Source: Triparma columacea (lineage: Eukaryota > Sar > Bolidophyceae > Parmales > Triparmaceae). Taken from it: a stretch of 48,444 bases of DNA. Of the stretch, positions 27,825-38,450 are shown one piece after another. The stretch covers positions 1-48,444 of the forward strand of contig BRYA01000096.1 of NCBI GenBank assembly GCA_030267965.1, in the 5' to 3' direction. The stretch's first letter is position 1; each line of letters begins with the position of its first letter. The position numbers and the translations under genes were made by a program. The notes under the pieces are model-generated. The model was not told the DNA's origin, did no database searches, and worked only from the letters and a program-made list of their open reading frames with translations.

Positions 27825-30816
27825 ATGGGGATCGAAGGACTGCTTCCTAACCTCACTGCGATCACTACCAAAACAAATCTGTCTAATTTCGCCTCCCTCA
27901 CGGCTGGAATCGATGCAATGGTGAGTTTTCGTTCTCGATTTTGACGGGTTTGGAATTCTTTCAATATTTGGGCTACTTTGGGGGTGATTTTGACAAATAA
28001 TCGTCATGACATCATATATGTTGCATTGAATGTCAACTTATAACTAAAACTCTCCCTATCGTCCACCCAATGCCTCAAAAATTCCAACTAACATGTTTCT
28101 GTTTTCCCTCCCTCCCGAACATGACAGGGTTGGCTTCACAGGTCTCTCCACTCCTCCACGAGTGACGAAGTGGTTGGGATGGCATTCGACCAGAATGCTC
28201 CCCAGCATCCTTCTCGTCCGAAGTTGAAGGTGTCCAGGAGGAAGGATCCCAACTTCGTCAGCTACTGCATTAGGAAGGCAAGGTTCATTGAGGCTCAGGG
28301 GCTCGTCCCCTTCCTCGTCATCGATGGTGCGCCTCTCCCAAGCAAGGGTGGTACAGACTCCAAGAGGAAGAGCGACCGCATGAAGAACTTCAACCGTGGC
28401 CTGGAGCTCCTGAGGGAGGGCAAGGTGAGTCTCTATATGTACAAGTCAATATCGATTCCGTGCGAAGATTCATTCAATCAGGCGAGGGGAAATGAAGTTA
28501 TTCGCTGCTCAGCACAAGTCGCTGTAACAGCGCACCTCTCCCTAACCGCCAACATTCCGCCAACATTGCTTCGACACACACTTTTCGCAGAAGAAGGAGG
28601 CCACGAAGTCCTTTTCCAAGTCGGTTGCTGTCACGCACGAGATGAGGCACGCCTTGGTCAGAAAATGCAACGAGGAGTCGATCGCCTGCATGGTGGCCCC
28701 CTACGAGGCCGATTCTCAACTGGCCTATCTTTCCCACTCCCTTGTCATCGACGTCGTTATCACGGAGGATTCAGACTCCCTGGCGTACGGGTGCCCCAGG
28801 ATCCTCTTCAAGCTAGATCATAAGGGTAACTGCGACATGATCGAGCACTGTGATTTGGGGGCGAACGAAGGATTGAGGTGAGCCCGGCGTGTCGCGGAGT
28901 GTGGAAGGTGTTGCATCCCTCTCACTACTCACTACTCTCCCCTCCGCCCCTTCCCAGCTTTGCGAACTGGACGCAGGAGATGTTCATTTGCATGGCCGTC
29001 CTTGCGGGCTGTGACTACGCTCCACATGTCAGGAATGTAGGGATCGTTAGAGCTCACAGGTGAGTGTGTGTATCAGAGTGTGTGTCTCATACCGCCGACC
29101 CAACCAGGGAGATGTGAGAAACCGCGATTAATGACTAAACAATTATCCCACCTACTTCGACAGACTCGTCCGCAAGCATCGCAAGCCCTCCAAGGTCCTT
29201 GACGCTGTCATGAAAGAGTATGCTGTACCTGAGAACTACCACATCAACTTCGTCCAGGCGTTCCTCACCTTCCAGCACCAGCGCATTTTCAACTTGGACA
29301 GCAACAAGCTCGAGATGCTGTATGAACCGAACCTTGCCGACTGGGCGTGGATGGAAATCAGGCCGGAATGCTCCGTCGATAACATCCCGCACCTGAAGAA
29401 GGGTGAAACTGACTTTCTCGGCCCGGAGGTGGAGGTTGAGGTGAGAACGGACGAAATGCAAAAGGATGTTGCGATAGGTGACTAAACGCTATTGACAACT
29501 CAGTCGTCTTCTAACCCCCTTCTGTTACACTTCGGCTGTTGTAGATGGCGGGGAAGATCGCCACGGGACTTGCACATCCTATCTTGCAGGTGGCCTGGGA
29601 AGGGATTGACGAACTCGGCGGCGAGGAGTCCTTCCTTGCGAGTGTGAGAGACCCCGCGACCGTCTTCTCCCCGTCCTCGTTCAACACTCCTCGCCTCAGC
29701 CTCGACTTTGACGGCGAAGAGGACACCGTACAGCTGTCTGGAGGATGGGGGGGGAGGAAGACGATCAAGGAGATCCTCCGCGATTCAGCAACTAAGAAGA
29801 GGAAAGCGAGGTTAGATGCGCACGCGTCGCACCATCAGAAAGAGCAGCAACAACAGCAACAGCGTGACACACAGCAGAACAAGCATGACATCACCGACTA
29901 CTTTGAAGCCGTCGACCCGGGAGAATCCACCAGGAACGACTTCTTGGGGGCCTTTCCCTCCGTGACACCCTCCAGGGTGGCTGATCCCGCTACGGACGAC
30001 GCTGCTGCCCTACAGCCGCCTTCACGCACAGCCGTCACATTCAACCACTACAAGTCTGCCCTCATTTCAGATAGGTTTGAAACCCTGGCGAGGAGGAGGG
30101 GCAGGGTGGGGATCGTCACGAGGAGTCATCAGTGGGGTGAAGCTGAAGCCGAGGGCTTCGCCAAGAGGTACCAGCTACAGCAAGAGCAACAGCACCAAAG
30201 CCCCGACGGCGCCCTCTCCGACAAGGTGTTCGTCACCAGGGCCCAATTCCTCAGCAAAGCCGTGCAGAACAAGCGCCGCGCGGCAGTTGAGAGGGTCGCC
30301 AAGAGCAAGAAGAAAAAGAAAAAGAAAAGCCTGATGAATGCGAGCACCACGAAGAAGGATACGCAAAACCAAGCAGCGACCGCCAAAAAGAATGCAACTA
30401 TGCTTGAGGTTAAGAACGCTCAGCTTTCGGTCGAGCTTCCAATGCGGGTCAGGGTCGTCGTGACTGAAGGGTTGGTTCAGAGCGTGCCGCACAGGAGGAG
30501 GAATTCGAGGAGGCGTAGGAAGGAAATGAAAGAAGAGAGGTGGAAGATGAAGGAGGGAGAGGAACAGCACACACAGCAAGGACGACAGGAAGACTGGCAG
30601 CAACAGAAGGAGTGGAGACCTCAGATTGCTGTAGTGTACCCTGTTGGTGGACTTGATCCGACGGGGAGGCTTGCAAGGACCGCGAGAAGGAGGAAGGACC
30701 ACAACTGGGAAAGGACGGACGAGTTCGCGGGATGGCATGACAGCGCGCTAGTCGGACCGGGTGAGATTGACTTCTTCGCCTACTCCGCCCCCATCCCGTT
30801 CCCATCCACGTATTAA
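27825..30816 (+). CDS. EXO1: Exonuclease 1 (EXO1), FEN1/XPG family, 776 aa
   Basis: Six exons: 27825-27920, 28128-28424, 28591-28877, 28958-29059, 29164-29440, 29545-30816, with every join in phase. The start MGIEGLLPNL is the Gly-2 type N-terminus required in this nuclease family. N-nuclease: AFDQNAP, FLVIDGAPLPSK. I-nuclease: APYEADSQLAYL (E170, D172), ITEDSDSLAYG (D191, D193), LAGCDYAPHVRNVGI (D246). These are the metal-binding acids of a 5'-3' exonuclease and flap endonuclease used in mismatch repair and end resection. The C-terminal ~400 residues are disordered, with Gln, Lys and Arg runs (nuclear signals) and HDITDYF (~467-473), which resembles a PCNA-binding box but lacks the leading Gln. 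Overall length is in the usual EXO1 range. Confidence 0.93.
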
Positions 30817-31015
30817 ATAGTAGACAGTACTAGCGTCGAAGGCGCTTACATTACATAAAGACCATAAAGACCATAGAGATTATAGAGATATAGAGACAAA
30901 TTCTAAAAACCCTGTTTTGCCCTGCTGATCGCGCAGGAAGATCCATTTGAAACGCCGAAACGACCAAATATCGAAGATAAAAATATTCCTTATTTTATTT
31001 TGGCAAACATGAACG

Positions 31016-32644
31016 CTACCAAACGCTAAACAGAGCCTTGACGACGGTCCCGGTGCTAACCTTCTTGAGCATGTGATACTTCTGACCAGTGCCCACCATC
31101 ACGACGTCTCTCCCTCCCTCGTAGCTCATGTTCAGGACGGCTCCGACCTTCCCGGAGACGGTGTCGTACTTTGTGAGTATGACCGCGTCCACCCCTTTCC
31201 CCCCAGTCTGGAGTGCTTTGTCGAAGACCGTCATTTGGTCGAGCCCATCGTTCCCCGCCAAGGCCTCCCCTACGAATATCACCCTGTCGGGCTTGCACTC
31301 CCTGACGAGCTTTACCAGGGCGTTGAGGAGGGGGGCGTTCGACTGCATCCTCCCCGCAGTGTCAATGAGGAGGACGTCCTCCTTCTCCTCTCTGCACTTC
31401 CTCTCCCCTTCGAGGGCCACGCCCGTAGGGTCCTTACTGTAACCCTTGTCTGTCACCTCGACCCCGACAGCCTTCCCGTGGACCTTGAGCTGCTCGACCG
31501 CTCCGCTTCTGAAGGTGTCGCAGGCCGCCAGCCTAACCTTGAGGCCGTTCCTCTTCATCCACCAGGCGACCTTGGCAATGGTGGTGGTCTTCCCAACCCC
31601 GTTGATCCCGCAGAAAGCGATCTTATAGGGCCTCTTAGCGCACGAGAGGGCCTCGGATAGAATATCGACGGAACCCGACCCTTGCAAGATCCTCTCCAGG
31701 GCCTCCTCGACGGCATCCCTGACAATTGTCTCGGTGTTCCAGCCCCCCTTTGCCCCCTCAAGCTTACCCTTTACGGTCTCCATTATCTTGTCGGCCACTT
31801 CGGGGTTCACATTATTTTTTATAAGGGTTGATGATATCTTTTCCAGCGCCGGCTCCAGGTCGTCGTTTGTGAGAGTCTTGTTGTTCATTGCAGAATCTAG
31901 GGCTCCCCTGAAAGCAGACCCGAACCAGCTGGCCTTAGAGTTCTGCTCCTCCTCAATCTCCTCGTTCCACTCCACCTCCTCCTCCTTCGTTGGCACAAAC
32001 GTCTTGGGGCCCTCGCCGTTGTCCACCTCCCCAGAACTAAAGTCCAAGGCCGACCTTTGCTTCGCAGAGAGCTTCTTCCCGACTTCCGCGACCCCCATCT
32101 TCTTCTTGCTTCCCTTGCCTTTGTCGCCACAATTGTCTCCACCCGCGCCACCTCCGTTACTCTTCCCGCTGCCTTTGCTATTGCTTCCCCAGTCACTGTT
32201 GCCACCACTGTTGCCACCCATTCCCCTCTCCCTCTCTTTATCCTGGTAATGCCTAACAATCCCGTGGACCTGAGTTTCAATATCTTCCCTATCAGCCTCG
32301 TCCCACCTTTCCACCTCCTTCCCTTCTCCCCCATCCTGTCCGCCCCCCGTTCTCCCCTCATAAACAGTCAGTATTTCAGCCATAACCGTACTCACGTAGT
32401 CCACCTTTCCCTTCAAGACTGAACCGTACGACACAGCCACCATCACCCCCTCCTTATTTGTCGTCCACTCTGCTATTGTCTTCCCAAATGCCTGTGGGCT
32501 GCTTCGATTCAGTAAATGGGAGTCGATTAATTCAGCTGTGAAGGACGGTATTGCATTCTTCTGACTGTTCTGGTTGCTGGTTAAGAACGAGATGTTCAGG
32601 GCGACAATCCCACTGGGATGGATAATGAGAATATTGTCGAGCAT
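31016..32644 (-). CDS. Signal recognition particle receptor alpha subunit (SR-alpha), 542 aa
   Basis: Single exon. The N-terminal ~130 residues are a longin-like SRX domain (MLDNILIIHPSGIVAL, FTAELIDSHLL), which binds SR-beta at the ER membrane. A Gly/Ser/Lys-rich linker follows (~140-215). The C-terminal NG GTPase shows G1 GINGVGKTT (~344), DTFRSGAVEQL, G3 DTAGRM (~426), G4 TKYD (~494) and the closing GTGQKYHML. It docks ribosome-SRP complexes at the ER. The eukaryotic SRX domain separates it from plastid FtsY. All GTPase motifs are intact and the length is near the family norm. It shares orientation with the gene upstream, whose stop is 160 bp away. Confidence 0.95.
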   Translation of the reverse strand: MLDNILIIHPSGIVALNISFLTSNQNSQKNAIPSFTAELIDSHLLNRSSPQAFGKTIAEWTTNKEGVMVAVSYGSVLKGKVDYVSTVMAEILTVYEGRTGGGQDGGEGKEVERWDEADREDIETQVHGIVRHYQDKERERGMGGNSGGNSDWGSNSKGSGKSNGGGAGGDNCGDKGKGSKKKMGVAEVGKKLSAKQRSALDFSSGEVDNGEGPKTFVPTKEEEVEWNEEIEEEQNSKASWFGSAFRGALDSAMNNKTLTNDDLEPALEKISSTLIKNNVNPEVADKIMETVKGKLEGAKGGWNTETIVRDAVEEALERILQGSGSVDILSEALSCAKRPYKIAFCGINGVGKTTTIAKVAWWMKRNGLKVRLAACDTFRSGAVEQLKVHGKAVGVEVTDKGYSKDPTGVALEGERKCREEKEDVLLIDTAGRMQSNAPLLNALVKLVRECKPDRVIFVGEALAGNDGLDQMTVFDKALQTGGKGVDAVILTKYDTVSGKVGAVLNMSYEGGRDVVMVGTGQKYHMLKKVSTGTVVKALFSVW

Positions 32645-32803
32645 GGCAAAAGAAAAAATTGTTAGGGTTGAAAAAAAACATTGGCGTCAAGTGTCAAGTC
32701 GAGTTGACTTGATTGAAAAGCGCACACGTAGACGCTAAGAAAACGACAAGTCGGTATTAATTTCCTAACAAATACAAACATTATAATTGCGCCAAGTCGC
32801 ACT

Positions 32804-35800
32804 CTAGAACATATTTCCCGTCGTGGTCGGTTTGTGTGTCCTTTTCGGATCTATGAAGTGAAAAGGTCTCCCGACGAGGGAGCTGTAAGTCTCTCCCACG
32901 TCCATGCTTGCCCTGTGGTAGAGCGGCACCGCCTCTCTCTTGACGCTTCCCGTGTTGCTGTCAACCTGCTTGGCTCGAAGGTCGTTCATGATCTTGGCGG
33001 CCAGGTAGCTCTTCTCTGCTTCGGTGGCCACCGGGCCGGTTGAGTAGCAATCCGGGACGGGGAGGAGGGCGGGCATCCTTCCCTCGTCCTGGGCATCTCC
33101 CTTTCGGATGTTCTGCTTGTAGCCGGCGTTTGTGAAGTGCGTGCTGGCGTGTTTGACAGAGGCAGAGACGGAGCCGGTGGGAAGGTGGGGGAAATAAGTC
33201 TGAACGAAGGGGTCATTCGGGTGAAGGTTGAGCTGCTTGGCGAGAGCTAGAATCTGCATCTGCCTCTTGGTGGGTTTTTTCTTCCTGACCATTTGCCCGA
33301 CGTTCTTCTTCTTGTTGTTTTTCTTCTTGCCGCCCCCCCCGTACTCGGCGACGCCGAGGTTAAGCGTCGGGCCCCTCTTTTTCTTTTCCTCCATTTCCTG
33401 CTCCTTCTTGATTTTGTCGCTCTTCATTTTTCTCCTCCTCTCCCTCTTGCTGCTGCTGGTGCTGTTGCTGCCCCCGCTGGAGCTGCTGCTGTTAGAACTT
33501 GATCCCCAGCTGCTGCCGCTGCTGCCACTACTACCGCTGCTCCAGCTGCTGTTACTGCCCACGCTCTCTCCGCTATCGCTGTCCGACCCGTCATCGTCCG
33601 TCCTGTCCTCCCTCTTACTACTCTTGTCCTTCTCGCTATTTTTCTTCTTGTCCCTTTTCTCCGTTTCCTTCTCTCCTCGTTCCCCCTTCTCCCCCTTCTC
33701 GTCTCCATTGGAGTCCTTCCTGCCTCCACTTGTGCTACTTTTTCGCTTGCCCTTCTTCGCCCCCCCCTCGCCACCCTTCTCCCCCTTCTCTGCTCTCCTC
33801 GTCAGCTTCTTCTTGTAGGCCTCTCCGTCCTTCTTGAGGTTCACCTTAACCCCGACCTTCCTAGCAAGATCCAAGGTGTACTTGAGGTAGTCAGCGATCT
33901 CTACCCCGGGAAGGAAATTGTACTCGATCATAATTCTCATGACCCTATCAGCAGTCTCGCTCCTCTCCTTCACAAACTCCCTATTCCTTTTGCCGAACTG
34001 CTTCCCCTTGAGCCCCATGAGCTCGATCTCTCTCTTCTCGTCGTTCCTCAGTTCCTCCTCGAAGAGGCTGAGCAGGTGGATGCACCTGTCCCTCCTCTGG
34101 GCCATGTGCTTCTCCTGGTGGCTGACCCATTGCTTCTGGTTTTTGAAGGCTTTCTCCAGCTTGACCGCCGCCATCTCTGCGGCCCTTCCAGTCGTAGCGT
34201 ACTTGTCGTGCTTGCCCATGACGCTGAGCCAGTCGTGGACTGAGTGGAGGCTGGCATGCCTACCAGTCTTGGCCTCGAACTTTTTGCGGTGGTGCTCGGA
34301 GCGTTCTGAAGCGTTTTTCTGGAAGGACCTGTCGAAGCAGTACTGCAGTTTGTCCGGGGGGCGGTATGATCCCGTGTACTGATAGTTGTGGATGCTCGAC
34401 TCCTTCTTTACCATTTCTTTCTTGAAGTATCCCTTGTGCTCCTTAAATACGGCGCTAGAGTAGTAATTCTTTCCCACTCTTGCCGCCGGAGGCTGCAGCA
34501 TACTCGCTGCAAAGTCGGGGACGAGGTTCTTCAGTTCAGCCTTTACGACCGCTACGAGGCGGTGCAAAACCAGGTGGAGGTTGGCCTCGGCCCTTGTTCT
34601 CTCTGGTGGGGGCTTTAAGATGTCCTCTAGTACCTGTGGTGGTGAGGGGGGGGGGAAGGGGGTTGGATTAAGGCGTTATGTAATCATGTTCTGGCGTCGT
34701 GTGACATGCCGCACCATGCCGTGGCAACAAAACGTCATTCTGCAACTCACCTTGCTTGGACTTCCACCACTCCGCACAGTCTGCTTCACCGAAGCACTCT
34801 GGCTGCTGGCCTTGCTACTTTTGTGGAGGTTGTCCGCGTCCCAGAGGTAGGTCCCCTCTTCCAATATAGAGGGTTTCGTCCCCACCGTCTCTATGCTATT
34901 TTGGGCCAAGTCCTGGGGCACAGCCTGCGACAGGAGAAGCGAGTCGAGAAAGGGGTTGGGATGGGATAATGTATTAGAATTACATTCACGCCGAAACGAC
35001 GGTGTCAGTCCCCACATGGATTGGTAGCCCTAACCCTGACATCCGGCGCACGAACTCAAACCTTTCTACAGCCTCGCTTCTTGGCTATCGTCCATTTCTC
35101 ACCTCACTCTTGGGGACGTATCCGCCTCCCATGACGTTGCCCAAGGCTGATGCGAGCGCCCCGTCGCTCGCCCCTGCCTTAATGTCCGTGCTCGACGGTT
35201 TGTTTGCGTCCGAGGCCTCCATGTTCTTGAGCTTTGAGGGCACGAAGGTGTTCTGGTGTGAAACTCCACGGTTCTGGGACTTCATGAAGTGCGACTGGAC
35301 GTCGGTCACTGTGGCCTTACCTATTTCGAACGGCAGAGAGGTTTGAGCGTCGTTGTCGTAAGCCTCGGGGAGAGCCTCGTCGTAATACTGCCAAACCTCG
35401 TCGGGCTTCCTCCAGAACCACGAGTGATCCTTCGTCCCCGTCTTTGTCTTAACGGCGCTGTCCTTCTTAAATTCCGTCATCATTATCTGGTTCTCTGAGG
35501 ACTTCTCCCACTCGCTCCTCTCCCTTTGCAGGCGAACGTGGTCTGGGGTCGTGGGTCTCCACTCGTCCTTCACAATGTCAATGGAAACAGGGGAGCACTT
35601 CGGGCAGTTTATCCTATAGTAGCCTACCAGGCCGCAGTCCGGGCAGCGGATCCCGCTCTTGGCGCGCCTAGCCCGAAGCTCTAGCGCGGCCCCCTTCTGA
35701 TCCTTCTTGCTCTCTAGAGCCTCAATCCTAGACATTGATCGAGAGTGAAGCAAGTTCTGAACCACCGGCGTAGACGGGACGGACGCCCTCGCGGTCACGT

Positions 35801-36140
35801 AATCCTTCACCCACTTCTTGCGCTCCTCGTCCTTCTTTTCCTCCGCAGTCAGCGTCTTCGGCTCCCCATTGCCATGGCCTCCATGGTGGTGGTGGTGCTT
35901 GCTCCCGTGGTGGTGGTGCCCGTGGTGGTGGTGCCCGTGGCCGCGGTCGTGGCCGTGGTGGCCGTGCCCGTGGTGACCGTGATGGCCGTGGTGACCGTGG
36001 TGACCGTGGTGACCATGGTGACCATGGGTATGACCCTTCACGTGCTTGCCAACCTCCTCCTCATTTGGCTCATCCACACCATCAGAACCCTTAGAACCCC
36101 TAGAACTACGGTGATGTCGTCTAGTATGTCCACCCGACAT
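32804..36140 (-). CDS. Large His-rich, zinc-ribbon, Ser-rich protein of unknown function, 1013 aa
   Basis: Exons 36140-35103, 34924-34751, 34633-32804, both joins phase 0. Residues ~35-90 are a striking His/Gly repeat (HGHHGHHGHHGHH), which can bind Ni, Zn or Cu. At ~178 a zinc ribbon follows: CPDC, 11 residues, CPKC. Next come FWRKPDEVWQYYDEALPEAY and FVPSKLKN. Exon 3 has a helical region (~420-670; RHASLHSVHDWLSVMGKHDKY, NFLPGVEIADYLKYTLDLA), then a long Lys/Glu and Ser-rich disordered part with poly-Ser/Gly. It closes with PFHFIDPKRTHKP. I recognise no family. The combination suggests a structural or metal-handling protein. The exon 1 to exon 2 link rests only on splice signals and phase; they could be two genes. 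Confidence 0.65.
35875..36035 (-). repeat. His/Gly-coding triplet-derived repeat
   Basis: An array of ggtgaccgtggtgaccatgg type on the plus strand encodes His-His-Gly repeats on the minus strand. Units of 9 bp with synonymous change (GGTGACCGT, GGTGACCAT) show it is older than a pure slippage tract but still repetitive. Confidence 0.85.
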
Positions 36141-36558
36141 CAGGTCGGCGGCGAGGATCCAACTTGCTGATTGGGGTTAACGGGCAAGGTCCAAATGTGG
36201 GCAAAAGGCAAAAAGGTTTTGGGAGTCTCCCAATCCGAAGCGAAGACTTTGGAGACTTTAGCCAAACGGGAAAAGACTTAACCACAACACCAACAAATGA
36301 AGGTGAGACATTGTTAATAGGCAGGGTCGCCTCTCTCTTGTATTTTGAGCACTGATCGGATGAGTTTTGTCTCGTAGATGTGTCTCCTCTAGTATTTGTT
36401 GAGAGAATCATCCCGACTCTCAACTCTTGTTTAGTTTGACATTTTCTGGTGAAATCAGTTAGAATCTTGCGTAATTTCTGGTACTTTCGAGTTCTGATTG
36501 TCTACGAAATGCAAGATGTTGCAAATTAAAGAGGCGAGCTGTTGAATCCAAGCCAAAA
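36141..36558. other. Divergent intergenic region
   Basis: About 420 bp between the His-rich gene (-) and the SPX-RING gene (+). It is AT-richer than coding DNA. The open frames at 36164-36355 (+) and 36121-36423 (-) overlap and lack any motif. This is the longest head-to-head spacer after the LRR/microprotein pair at 23272-23672. Confidence 0.45.
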
Positions 36559-38395
36559 ATGTCATCACAGGTCGTTGATGGCACCATCGACATTAGAAGA
36601 ATTAATGAAAATATACTCACTCCAATCATCCATACTCACTCCAATCATCCTTCTTCGCCCAATTTCCTCTCAAATTTGATTCAGTTTGGTCAGGCTCTGC
36701 TTGAATACGAGACTGATGTCTTGAATGGACTACCCTGGACTGAAATATCAAACACCAAGGACGTGAGTGTGTTGAAGCTGATTTGATAAGACTATTCAAC
36801 AACTATTCAACAACTATTGAAGAGTATTGCTGCATGAGAATGCTCGCATCACTACGTTTTGTCTGACTTACATTTCACTCCCTACTCCACTTCCCCCTAC
36901 TCCACTTCCCCCCGCCCCGCAGCTCCTCGTGAACTACAAACAGCTCAAGAAGCAGATAAAGAGGGTTGCCGAAGCAGGAAAGGTCTCCGAGACCGCAATG
37001 AACGATGCCCTCGGGGAGCTCACCTTGCAGCTCTACGCCCAGACGAAGAAGGTCGAGAACACCTTCGTGAAAGAGTACAACCAGCTGTGCAGCAGGGAGA
37101 GCGACAGGAGGAAAGCCAAACGGCGGAAGCATTCCGGTTGCGTCTCCGGCGGGGCCATAGTAGAAGCCGCCACGGCGGGGGGGAACGTGACGGCCCAGAA
37201 CCTTGTGATGCTAGCGAGGATGAACTCGGCCGCGATGAGGAAGCTCATGAAGAAGTTTGACAAGAAGGTTATACGACCCATGGAGCTCAAAAAGACTGCC
37301 AAGGCAGAGGTGAGGATCGGAACGAGAGGAGTGGAGGAGCGTAGCGACGACGTCAACGATACCGTAATGAAATATCATTCTGCGATTCGCTTTTGTTTGG
37401 CGCGTAATTCGAAACTCACCACACTTCGCTTCGTTTGGTAATCGCAGAAATCAGATAGTAGTAGCGGGAGAGATGAAGAGGAGGAGGAGGAGGGACAGCA
37501 GCAGCAGCAGGAGGAGGAGGAGGGACAGCAACAGCAGCAGGAGGAGGGGGTGGGGGTGGCGGGGCAACAGCAGACGGGTTCGGTGGAGCAAGTCGCCGCA
37601 GGTTCGGTGGAGCAAGTCGCCGATGCTAACAGTGATATGTTGAAAGATGGAGAATCATCGGACGGATCAGTTTCGGAAGCCTCTCCATCTTTGGGCCCAT
37701 TGCCCATGCCTCCCACCGTTTCCCCCCCAACGCAACCCTTATCGGAGGCACTTCCAATATCTCCCCCGATGAACTTCACCGACAAAGCCGGAAAGGACTA
37801 CTTGCAGAAGTTACGAGATACGTGCATGTTCCTCGGTGGCAACAAGTACATGGAAGAGCTAATCGCGATGGCCCTCTTGGAGAACGTTGACGAAGCGACC
37901 TCCGAAAAACCCGACAGCGGCAGTGACCACAAGGAGTCTTTGCACTCCGTATCAAGGGACCCGCCCCTCAAGAAGAGGCCTCGGTCGGACTCCGAGACGC
38001 AGTACATGAGCAAGTACCCGGAGCTGAACTACTTCGACAACAACACGGAGTGCAGCATTTGCTTCGAGCCATTTTTCCACCCCATTCGTTTAGAGTGCGG
38101 ACACACCTTCTGTAAGCCTTGTCTGGAGCAGCTCGTCTGCGCCGGGGACGCCGAGATCGACGTGACGAGGGTATGGGCAAAGCTGAAGGAGCCGAGCGCT
38201 GATTTCAGGATAAAGTGCCCCAACTGCAGGCAAGACTCGACCGTTACTGGGAAAATGCCTATCCTAGGGGTCCTGTGCAAGGAGCTGCACCCGGGGTACT
38301 ACTCGGACAGGAGGAGGAGGACGCAAATGGAGTTCGACCTACTCCTTCAGGGGCTTTGGAAGGATCAAAAGGCTTGCAACTGCACAATTTCGTAA
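36559..38395 (+). CDS. SPX-like plus RING E3 ubiquitin ligase (NLA-type layout), 512 aa
   Basis: Exons 36559-36762, 36923-37309, 37448-38395, all phase 0. The N-terminal ~190 residues resemble an SPX domain: FGQALLEYETDVLNGLPW, VNYKQLKKQIKRVAEAG, LYAQTKKVENTFVKEYNQL and MRKLMKKFDKKV with the Lys-rich patch that binds inositol pyrophosphates in known SPX proteins. A Glu/Gln repeat linker follows. The C3HC4 RING lies at ~399-457: CSIC, ECGHTFCKPC and KCPNC. In plants SPX-RING proteins (NLA) ubiquitinate phosphate and nitrate transporters when nutrients are low. A comparable nutrient-sensing role here is inference. All eight RING ligands are visible, with a longer-than-usual insert between the HxxC-xxC and final CxxC. 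Confidence 0.85.
37478..37545 (+). repeat. GAG/CAG coding microsatellite
   Basis: Two blocks of gaggaggagg alternating with cagcagcag encode Glu and Gln runs in the linker of the SPX-RING protein. The two near-identical halves (gagggacagcagcagcagca type) suggest an internal duplication of ~36 bp. Confidence 0.85.
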
Positions 38396-38450
38396 CCCGT
38401 AAGGAGAGATTGTTCAATGAAAAACAACAACACACAACTTTTCGCCCCCT

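Noticed and set aside
33228..33818. 196-codon Leu-rich plus-strand ORF resembling a membrane protein
   Set aside because: Antisense to the Lys/Glu/Ser-rich exon of the His-rich gene; such codons give false Leu/Phe/Ser runs.
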